In this document: piece by piece, positions 1-5,106 of the stretch
Layout: the number at the start of each line of letters is the position of its first letter
Position numbering within the stretch: the stretch's first letter is position 1
Source of the DNA: CAZICM01 sp964537685
GTDB taxonomy: Bacteria > Myxococcota_A > Polyangia > Polyangiales > Polyangiaceae
Length of the DNA stretch: 5,701 bases
Reading direction: 5' to 3'
Assembly: GCA_964537685.1 (NCBI GenBank)
Contig: CAZICM010000122.1
Coordinates: 1-5,701 of the forward strand
The notes under the pieces: model-generated
Seen by the model: the letters and a program-made list of their open reading frames with translations, nothing else
What the model was told of the DNA's origin: nothing
Databases searched by the model: none
Translations under genes and position numbers: made by a program

Positions 1-24
1 CGCAGCCTCTGATGTCATACCCAT

Positions 25-435
25 TTGAACAAGAAGGCGCATGATTGGCGGGGGATGTTTAGGCATGGAACCATAGCGGTTATTATAGGTGTTTTAACCG
101 TTGTAACGACTGCGAAGGGTGTAGCGGGGGCGGCGAAGAAAGGAACGGGAGCCGTTGGGATTGGGGCCGCGGAGGAAGCGGGAACGAAGGCGGCTGTGCC
201 AAATCCTAAAGGAGGAGCGGGACCCGTCGCAAAAGGACAGGTAGGGGTTGCCAAATCACGGGCTGCCGCCGAAGCGCGGGGAGATACTATTATCGGTGAG
301 GAGGTTACGTTTGATGCGGGCGGCGTTCGTACCCGTGTGGATCTACTTGTGGAAACTAAGAATGGCCAGATGATTGCTATTGATGCCAAAAGAAGTAGGA
401 CGTCCCGTTGGTCCTATCAAAGTTCAGGTGGATAA
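25..435 (+). CDS. Orphan polymorphic-toxin C-terminal tip: linker plus PD-(D/E)XK-like nuclease
   Basis: Seen: 136 codons from a TTG, with an in-frame TGA at 10-12, so no long delivery protein is attached. Residues 6-15 (HDWRGMFRHG) and the hydrophobic stretch to about residue 32 recur in the ORF at 1505-1741, marking this as a shared linker. A Gly/Ala/Lys-rich spacer follows. From about residue 87 comes a restriction-endonuclease-like strand pattern: E93, then RTRVD (D106), then IAIDAK (D120, K122), which fits a PD-(D/E)XK core with Asp in place of the usual Glu. Known: such tips are toxin ends of Rhs/CDI-type proteins, followed by an immunity gene. Odd: the protein stops only 14 residues after the catalytic Lys, short for this fold, and the tail reads better in another frame (see findings). 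The TTG has no clear Shine-Dalgarno. It is probably a displaced, possibly inactive tip. The nuclease assignment is by motif only. Confidence 0.55.
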   Translation: MNKKAHDWRGMFRHGTIAVIIGVLTVVTTAKGVAGAAKKGTGAVGIGAAEEAGTKAAVPNPKGGAGPVAKGQVGVAKSRAAAEARGDTIIGEEVTFDAGGVRTRVDLLVETKNGQMIAIDAKRSRTSRWSYQSSGG

Positions 436-765
436 ATGGTAAACAAAACTGGGTTGTCAAATCCAAATGTAATTGATTTAATTACCCTGAGACAGGATGG
501 CACACTTGTGCTTATTATGACAGAGGAACGTCCGTGGGATGGAAGTATGACAAGACTCGCTGAACTTCAAGCAAAAGTTAATGCTTATTTATCGTTTATA
601 ATGGATGGGCATTGGGAATCGACATTTCCGGGTATTAAACCAGAGCGCTATGAATTGCAGCTTGATTGTTCGCATGAGCCTGATCTTTGCACACTAAATT
701 TCATCAGCCATGTGAATGATGTACTGAAGAAGTTTTCCACACAGTTAATCGTCTCAATACGCTAA
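436..765 (+). CDS. Probable immunity protein of the upstream tip (DUF6572-like)
   Basis: The 109-residue product starts at an ATG directly abutting the TAA of the upstream toxin tip; AGGTGG at 426-431 is a fair ribosome binding site four bases before it. The pattern PNVIDLITLRQDGTLVLIM, then PWDGS, then LAELQAKVNAYLSFIMDGH resembles the small soluble proteins annotated DUF6572, from memory of the family: an NVIDxI opening, a W-D turn and an LQxKLNxYLxFI helix. There is no signal peptide or membrane segment, so it should be cytoplasmic. Known: proteins of this type often sit directly after polymorphic-toxin tips. Inference: it binds and neutralises the tip encoded just upstream, where translational coupling would ensure it is made. 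The frame is intact, in contrast to the damaged toxins around it, as expected when immunity is kept under selection after the toxin decays. Confidence 0.6.
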   Translation: MVNKTGLSNPNVIDLITLRQDGTLVLIMTEERPWDGSMTRLAELQAKVNAYLSFIMDGHWESTFPGIKPERYELQLDCSHEPDLCTLNFISHVNDVLKKFSTQLIVSIR

Positions 766-857
766 AAATGCTTTCGTGCGCGTACGGGCAAAATCCACGA
801 TAGTTCATGCGGGGATGCTGGGTTTGTATTCGCCGTTTGGCTTTGGGTGGGACGTAG

Positions 858-986
858 GCAGAGGATTGTAGTCAGATAGGGCGTCAAACCAAAGGAGGCC
901 GACCGGTTTCCCGTGAAGTGCGCGCGATGGATGACATTGAAGCAGCAGAGGGCAAACGCCCAATATTTCACCCTTACAACAAATGA
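858..986 (+). pseudogene. Remnant of a second toxin C-terminus, 42 residues
   Basis: The frame ending in TGA at 984-986 is open back to a TAG at 855-857. Its product includes GRQTKGGRPVSREVRAMDDI and then EAAEGKRPIFHPYNK. It looks like real coding sequence: charged, with no low complexity, and ending 9 bp before an immunity-like gene, which is where a cognate toxin should end. No start codon in good context and no N-terminal part is present. Both other + frames across 766-857 are short, so the rest of the toxin was deleted or scrambled. I do not recognise the family. The call rests on position and on the protein-like look of the tail; chance remains possible for 42 codons. Confidence 0.4.
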
Positions 987-995
987 AAGGTCATT

Positions 996-1508
996 ATGAG
1001 TCATCAGGTAAACTATTTTCTAACGCTGTCTGATTTTCAAGCCGTTTTTGAACGGATCAAGAAAGCCGGGCCGGTTCTTGTTCTGAGTTCGAGATCACCG
1101 AGTTCATCACCCTTGGTTGTTACTGAACAGGATTTGATGGGCGGGACAAGATCGTTATTCTTTAAACTCGTTCGTCCTGAGGATTTGCCATTGGTTATCA
1201 CCGAACATGTCCCAACGCAAGGATACTGGGTTGTGGATGAGCAGAAGTCGCCCGTAATTGAGTTCGGTCGCTGCTATTTCGACGATAAGATCCTCCGCCG
1301 CAACCGGCTATACTATACCGACGGTGATTACGATGCAACCGGCGCATGGATCGAAAAGAGCGATGAGTTTAAGACATGGGCCAAGGCCGTCTTTCGGGCG
1401 ACCAAGAAAGGATTGACCTGTCTCAAGCATGTCTATTCAGGATGGTATATCGGCTCCGAAGCCCAGCAATGGGTGGAAACGCGAGGAATTAAGCTTGTTC
1501 AAATGTGA
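996..1508 (+). CDS. Hypothetical protein, probable immunity protein of a second toxin cassette
   Basis: 170 residues from ATG, with AAAGG at 986-990 as ribosome binding site five bases upstream. The protein is soluble, with no signal peptide or membrane helix. Visible blocks are an N-terminal SHQVNYFLTLSDF segment, LVLSSRSPSSSP near residue 30, LFFKLVRPEDLP and HVPTQGYWVVD mid-protein, then SPVIEFGRCYFDDKILRRNR, and a Trp/Lys-rich C-terminal half (DEFKTWAKAVFRATKK, YIGSEAQQWV). I recall similar unnamed proteins in proteobacteria but no Pfam name. Context: it follows a toxin-tail remnant by 9 bp and is followed at once by another toxin linker, so immunity is the most economical role. It has lost most of its toxin. 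Codon use looks ordinary and the frame is intact. An unrelated housekeeping role cannot be excluded. Confidence 0.6.
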   Translation: MSHQVNYFLTLSDFQAVFERIKKAGPVLVLSSRSPSSSPLVVTEQDLMGGTRSLFFKLVRPEDLPLVITEHVPTQGYWVVDEQKSPVIEFGRCYFDDKILRRNRLYYTDGDYDATGAWIEKSDEFKTWAKAVFRATKKGLTCLKHVYSGWYIGSEAQQWVETRGIKLVQM

Positions 1509-1741
1509 TAGGCATATTTAATCGGCGCTTCAATCCGCTGTATGCCATCGGCGAGCGCGCGTTCTATGCCCATTTATCGGCCAACTCGCATGATTGGCGG
1601 GGCGCGTTTAGGCATGGCACGGTGGCTGTTGTGTTGACGGTGCTGGCCGTTGTCACAATGGGTAAAGGGCTATCGGGCGCGCTGAAGAAAGGAAGCGCGG
1701 GGAATGGAGCAGCACATGCGGGAGCGGCGGAGGAGGCGTGA
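1505..1741 (+). pseudogene. Orphan toxin linker (pre-toxin) fragment without its toxin domain
   Basis: The frame is readable from a GTG overlapping the stop codon of the previous gene to a TGA at 1739-1741. Residues around AHLSANSHDWRGAFRHGTVA and the following hydrophobic VVLTVLAVVTMGKGLSGALKKG align with the linker of the first cassette (HDWRGMFRHGTIAVIIGVLTVVTTAKGVAGAAKKG). Both then run into a Gly/Ala stretch ending AAEEA. At the next codon the first cassette has GGA and continues into its toxin, while here there is TGA. The toxin domain and any immunity gene are missing and a repeat array follows. Known: shared linkers in displaced tips allow recombination with the main toxin gene. Inference: a cassette cut at the linker/toxin junction. 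It is unlikely to be translated into a functional protein. The hydrophobic helix may belong to the toxin-translocation segment. Confidence 0.6.
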
Positions 1742-1754
1742 TCTTCCCCCGCCT

Positions 1755-1775
1755 TCGTTGACAATCTTCCAACGA
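1755..1775 (+). other. Small inverted repeat after the toxin-linker remnant
   Basis: TCGTTG (1755-1760) and CAACGA (1770-1775) form a 6-bp stem with a 9-base loop, 14 bases beyond the TGA of the linker fragment. No T-run follows, so it is a poor intrinsic terminator. It is a possible operon boundary or chance. Confidence 0.2.
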
Positions 1776-1788
1776 CATCTGTTCTAAA
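1758..1788 (+). promoter_or_regulatory. Weak candidate promoter at the left edge of the repeat array
   Basis: A perfect -35 hexamer TTGACA (1758-1763) is followed, after 19 bases, by TCTAAA (1783-1788; four of six matches to TATAAT). The spacing is long and the -35 overlaps a small inverted repeat. If real, transcription would start near 1795, at the first degenerate core, and run through the array towards the lipoprotein gene. Confidence 0.2.
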
Positions 1789-1793
1789 TCGCC

Positions 1794-2184
1794 ATACAGG
1801 CATCCCCAAGGACCCTCTCGCTCCATTTAAATCGCCACACAGCCCTGTACGCGCTCGGCCCGCTCTCTCGAAAACGCGATCCAGCCCTGTACGGAAAAAT
1901 CCCAGCCTCCCAAATGGCCGGTATAACCTGTACCTTCACTTCAAACCGTCCGCCAAACGCCGTACAGCCCTGGATGTCCCCGTAAAACGCATTCCTTTTG
2001 ACGAGCCAGCTCTGTATCGGCCCCACAAGCTCCTTCCAAACGCCCATCCAGCTCTGGACCGCCCTTTAGAAGCATGAATTTTGGTCCGTACAGCTCTGTA
2101 TGCCGCCCGAAAAAGGCTCCACCTATTCCATATAGCCTGTATGGACAAAGTCCGCTCTTCAGAATCACCGGTACAGCGCTGTAC
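1794..2184 (+). repeat. Regular array of 13-14 bp imperfect palindromes with constant 28-bp spacers
   Basis: Nine clear cores begin at 1837, 1879, 1921, 1962, 2004, 2046, 2088, 2130 and 2171; a degenerate one (ATACAGGC) lies at 1794-1801. Seven of the nine are 14 bp with an invariant CAGNNCTG centre, for example GTACAGCTCTGTAT, ATCCAGCTCTGGAC and the perfect palindrome GTACAGCGCTGTAC at 2171-2184. The two at 1921 and 2130 are 13 bp (GTATAACCTGTAC, ATATAGCCTGTAT). Every one of the eight spacers between clear cores is exactly 28 bp, and their sequences are otherwise unlike each other, so this is not a simple tandem repeat. An A/T run of three or more usually ends 4-5 bp before each core. A possible eleventh core (CAGCTTG) lies at 2216-2222. 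The function is unknown. Options are a phased protein-binding array, a relic of a 14-codon coding repeat, or a structured RNA. Confidence 0.85.
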
Positions 2185-2257
2185 CGCATTTCAACATGCC
2201 CAAGGCCCGCAATTTCAGCTTGATTTGCCTTCCCAACGCGGGCATGCTCGCCCCGTC

Positions 2258-3350
2258 ATGCTCGATTCAGCCCCAAAAAACCGCTTTCTGCTCTGCGCTC
2301 TCGCCTTTCTGCTCGTCTCCTGCAAAGCCTGCGATGCCGAAATCCCTTCGCCCAAAAGCGTTTCCGCTTCTTCCACGCCGTCGCAGATGCCGCCCGCCCA
2401 AAGCGCTTCGGCCGCCATCGCGGGGGAGCCTTCGCCGCCTCCAGCTTCCAAAAGTACCGTCTTCGATAGGGCCGCTTGGGCCCCCAATGGCGAGGCCATC
2501 GCTTTCTATCGCTATGCTATGATCGAATCCCTAGGTTCGTCCGCCTTCGATGCCAAGGTGCGTATCGCACCAAAACGTGGGCCTATTTAGCTCAAGTCAG
2601 CGAGGGTAAGTCCTATGGATTTGGTTTTGCTGCCGAGGGAAAGATTTGGGTGGGGGGTAATGTGAGCGGTCTGTTAACGGCGTGGGATGTGGCGAGCCGC
2701 AAGGAATTGTGGAGGGTTCAGCTTCACGATCCGGCGGCGGATTATCCTCATTGGGTATCGTTTAGCGCCGATGGGACGCGGGCGGTGGCTGGGTCCCAGG
2801 ATGGAGGCGGGCAGTTGTTGGAGGGGCGGACGGGGAAGTTGTTGTCCAAGCTGGGGGATATTTCGACGGTGGCGATGAATCGGGAGGGGAGTGCTTTTGT
2901 TGCGAATCGTTTGGATGGGTCGCTGCACTTCTACAAGACGCGTTCGGTGGCGAAACCCAGGGTTTTGGTGGCTGTGCCGCGAGGCGAGGAAATCGCCGAG
3001 GATATGCGGACGGGGGAGTTGCTTCGTTCGGAGGATGGGAAGTGGTTGAGTTTGGTGCGGGGGGATAGACTGAGGCTGGTTGCTGTGGAGGGGAGCGAGG
3101 CGGAGAAGCGATTTGAGGGGTTTGGGCCTCGGGATTTCGGTCTGGGGTTTTGTGGGTGAATACGGTTCAGGGGGAATTTTTGGTGTATTCGTTGAAGGAT
3201 GGGGGGATGAAGAAATTGAAGGTGGGGCAAGAGGTGGAATCGGTATGGCCATCGCCGGATGGGCGGCAAGTGCTTGTCTTGGAGCGGGGTGGAGGGGTGA
3301 GCTTGATACAGGTGGATAGCGGGCAAGAGATGGGGGTGAAGGTGGAGTGA
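2258..3350 (+). pseudogene. Lipoprotein with WD40/propeller-like repeats, broken by two frameshifts
   Basis: Three frames join into one product of about 364 residues. Segment 1 (2258 to about 2575) starts at ATG and has a signal peptide with hydrophobic core FLLCALAFLLVSC. The lipobox is LVSC with the lipidated Cys at residue 22, followed by a Ser/Pro/Ala-rich tether. Segment 2 (about 2572 to 3151) and segment 3 (about 3150-3350) carry repeated propeller-blade patterns: AWAPNGEAIAF, VSFSADGTRAVAGSQDG, LRSEDGKWLSLV and VWPSPDGRQVLVLERGG. One extra A in the A4 run at 2572-2575 and one extra T in the T4 run at 3148-3151 restore a single frame. Inference: an envelope-anchored propeller lipoprotein, ligand unknown; either a recent pseudogene or an intact gene with sequencing errors. 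No clear Shine-Dalgarno precedes the ATG, but the start is set by the signal peptide. Codons end mostly in C in segment 1 and in G afterwards. Confidence 0.7.
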
Positions 3351-3377
3351 GGGTTTTGGATTTTAATAGATTTTTTA

Positions 3378-3406
3378 TTGACAGGGTGCGGCGGCCCCGC
3401 TAAGAG
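3378..3406 (+). promoter_or_regulatory. Weak candidate promoter for the ATPase pair
   Basis: TTGACA at 3378-3383 is a consensus -35 box. The hexamer 17 bases on, TAAGAG (3401-3406), matches TATAAT at only three positions. The upstream side is A/T-rich (3360-3379), which would suit a UP element. A start here would leave almost no leader before the ATG at 3416. The assignment is tentative. Confidence 0.25.
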
Positions 3407-3409
3407 CGG
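3397..3409 (+). other. Short hairpin just before the ATPase start codon
   Basis: CCGCT, loop AAG, AGCGG make a 5-bp perfect stem ending six bases before the ATG at 3416. It covers the only purine-rich stretch that could serve as a ribosome binding site (AAGAG, 3402-3406), so it could dampen translation if transcribed. It may also be chance in GC-rich DNA. Confidence 0.2.
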
Positions 3410-3415
3410 CGTGTC

Positions 3416-5104
3416 ATGCTCGATCAAGCGCGAATTCCCGTAGGCGTCGATGATTTTGGCTATTTGCGCCGGCACAACCTCTTTTATGTTGATAAAACGC
3501 ACTTCATTCAGCGATTGATCGATTGGGAGGGCGTGCCGGTTTCTTTATTTCCGCGTCCGCGGCGATTTGGCAAGACGCTGGCGATGACGATGCTGCGGGC
3601 GTATTTTGAAAAGAGCGCCGAAGACCGGAGCGATTGGTTTAAGGATCTGCATATTTGGAAGGCGGGGGCGAAGTACCGGGAGCATTTTCAGAAGTATCCG
3701 GTGATATATATCACGATGAAAGATCTGAAAGAGGAAACGGCCGACGGTTTTTTTAGAAAGCTCAAGAGCCGGATGATGGATCTCTATAAAGAACATCAAG
3801 CGGTGCTGAATTCGGGGATGCTGAGCGAGGTAGACAAGAAGCGTTATCAATCGGTGCTTGATGGCAGTGCAGGGATGGAACTGTATGAAGATGCTCTTTA
3901 TCATTTAAGCTCTTATTTGCATTATGTGTATGGCGAGTTTGTGGTGATGCTGATCGATGAATACGATGCGGCGATTCACGAGGCGTATTTGCATGGTTTT
4001 GCGGAGCCTGTGCTTAATTTTTTCCGCAGGTTTTTGGGCAGCGCGCTAAAGAGCAATCCTCATTTGCATAAGGCTGTATTGACGGGGATCTTGAGGGTAT
4101 CCAAGGAGAGTATTTTTAGTGATTTAAATAATATCAGTGTGTATTCGCTGCTGCGTAAAGATTATTCGGATGTGTTTGGTTTTACGGAGAGCGAAGCGGA
4201 GGCGATGCTGGAAGAGGCTGGGCTGAGCGATAAAATCAATGAGGTGCGGGATTGGTACAATGGATATTTGTTTGGCGGGAGGGTGATGTACAATCCATGG
4301 AGCTTGTTGAATTATATAGCAAATGGCGGGATGGTGCAGGCATATTGGGTGAATACGAGCGCGAATACGCTGATAAAGGAGATGCTGATCCGGCATGCGG
4401 GGCGCGCTGGGGATGATATGGAGACGGTGCTGACGGGTGGAGAGATAGATAAGACATTGGATGAGAATACGGCGCTGGGTGAGTTGGGTACGGATGTGAA
4501 TGTGCTGTATGGTTTATTGACCTTTGCGGGATATTTAAAGGCAAGGGCCTTGCCGAGCGAGGCGAATGATAGGTTTGCGCTGAGCATACCGAACCGGGAA
4601 GTGAAGCTTGTGTATCAGCGGACCTTTAGGGGATGGCTGGATACGGGGTTGAGCGCGCAGGGGCAATCGGTGGAGGAGTTGAAGCGTGCTCTGTTGTCGG
4701 GAGATGCCGAGGGGCTGGAGGATGTGCTGAATGACTTGGCGGCGACGGTTTTGTCGTATCAAGACGCGGCATCGAAGCGGCCTGAGTTTTTTTATCATGG
4801 TTTTGTGCTGGGGCTGTTGACGACGCTGGAGCCTGAATATCGGGTGCGTTCAAATCGGGAGTCGGGGGATGGGCGTCCAGATGTGCTGGTGATGCCGGCG
4901 GAGAAGGGAAAGCCTGGGGTGGTGTTGGAGTTAAAGGTGGCAAAACCTAAGCGTAAGACGCTGGAGCAGGCGTTGGATGAGGGGGAGGCTCAGATGAAGG
5001 CTAAGAATTATGGGGCCGAATTGAGTGCGCAGGGGGCGGGGAGTGGGGTGGGGCTGGTGGTGGCGTTTGATGGGAAGACGGTGCGGGTGAGGAGGGTAAT
5101 GTAG
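3416..5104 (+). CDS. AAA-ATPase_like / PD-(D/E)XK nuclease family protein, copy 1
   Basis: 562 residues, a full-length member of the family with an N-terminal AAA-ATPase_like domain (Pfam PF09820) and a C-terminal PDDEXK_9 nuclease-like domain (PF08011), recognised from its signature blocks. The N-terminal IPVGVDDF and YVDKTHFI lead to the family's variant P-loop RPRRFGKT (residues 47-54). Walker B is VVMLIDEYD (176-184). TGILRVSKESIFSDLNN (223-239) is the sensor-like block, and WYNGYLFGG (280-288) plus YNPWS (292-296) close the ATPase part. The nuclease core shows GRPD (D489) and ELK (E505, K507), all present, so it looks catalytically competent. No signal peptide or membrane segment: cytoplasmic. 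The cellular role of this family is not established; it is often multicopy and variable between strains. Its stop lies 2 bp before the start of a second copy. ATG 3416 is supported by the matching start position in that copy. Confidence 0.93.
   Translation: MLDQARIPVGVDDFGYLRRHNLFYVDKTHFIQRLIDWEGVPVSLFPRPRRFGKTLAMTMLRAYFEKSAEDRSDWFKDLHIWKAGAKYREHFQKYPVIYITMKDLKEETADGFFRKLKSRMMDLYKEHQAVLNSGMLSEVDKKRYQSVLDGSAGMELYEDALYHLSSYLHYVYGEFVVMLIDEYDAAIHEAYLHGFAEPVLNFFRRFLGSALKSNPHLHKAVLTGILRVSKESIFSDLNNISVYSLLRKDYSDVFGFTESEAEAMLEEAGLSDKINEVRDWYNGYLFGGRVMYNPWSLLNYIANGGMVQAYWVNTSANTLIKEMLIRHAGRAGDDMETVLTGGEIDKTLDENTALGELGTDVNVLYGLLTFAGYLKARALPSEANDRFALSIPNREVKLVYQRTFRGWLDTGLSAQGQSVEELKRALLSGDAEGLEDVLNDLAATVLSYQDAASKRPEFFYHGFVLGLLTTLEPEYRVRSNRESGDGRPDVLVMPAEKGKPGVVLELKVAKPKRKTLEQALDEGEAQMKAKNYGAELSAQGAGSGVGLVVAFDGKTVRVRRVM
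3437..3711 (+). repeat. Direct repeat, 275 bp, first copy (pairs with 5128-5402)
   Basis: Base-for-base comparison shows no mismatch over 275 bp against 5128-5402, including all synonymous sites. It spans the family N-terminus and the P-loop up to the codon for Ile99. The match breaks sharply on both sides. Confidence 0.97.
5089..5096 (+). promoter_or_regulatory. Ribosome binding site of ATPase copy 2, inside the end of copy 1
   Basis: GAGGAGGG, ten bases before the ATG at 5107, is the strongest Shine-Dalgarno in the window. It lies within the last codons of copy 1 (the Arg-Arg near its end), so ribosomes finishing copy 1 can start copy 2. This supports the ATG at 5107 and translational coupling. 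Confidence 0.6.
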
Positions 5105-5106
5105 CG

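Larger units (their letters stand above)
1742..2257. other. 516-bp stretch without a convincing gene, occupied by the repeat array
   Basis: Several overlapping frames on the minus strand are open across 1784-2189 only because of the 42-bp (14-codon) period and the scarcity of stop codons in C-rich DNA. None has a good ribosome binding site, and the two 13-bp cores shift the frame, so none follows the array from end to end. On the plus strand a frame is open from 2081 into the lipoprotein gene, but its first 59 codons are array sequence and I do not count them as coding. Confidence 0.6.

Noticed and set aside
815..871. Short frame reading LYSPFGFGWDVGRGL before the toxin-tail remnant
   Set aside because: It looks protein-like and could be another shifted part of the same toxin, but it cannot be joined to the tail with one indel and I recognise no family.
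1794..2184. CRISPR array
   Set aside because: Repeat-spacer regularity is striking, but the repeats are only 13-14 bp and vary at many positions, whereas CRISPR repeats are usually above 20 bp and nearly identical. No cas gene is in the window.
1784..2189. Overlapping minus-strand ORFs across the array
   Set aside because: They are open by periodicity and C-rich composition. They lack ribosome binding sites, and the 13-bp cores shift the frame between units.
2081..2257. Upstream extension of the lipoprotein to the TTG at 2081
   Set aside because: The extra 59 residues come from repeat-array sequence and would bury the signal peptide, which is well placed from the ATG at 2258.
1742..2257. 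Plasmid iteron origin
   Set aside because: Iterons are usually about 17-22 bp at about 22-bp spacing and lie next to a replication initiator gene. Neither is seen here.
2560..2590. Programmed -1 frameshifting in the lipoprotein gene
   Set aside because: No XXXYYYZ slippery site is in the right phase and no clear downstream structure is seen. Simple base loss in a homopolymer explains it.
3351..3385. Intrinsic terminator after the lipoprotein gene
   Set aside because: T-rich runs are present but no GC-rich stem precedes them.
2674..3502. Long minus-strand ORFs opposite the lipoprotein and ATPase genes
   Set aside because: They show Pro/Ser/His-rich composition typical of the antisense of G-rich coding DNA, with no domain pattern. 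They overlap well-supported genes.
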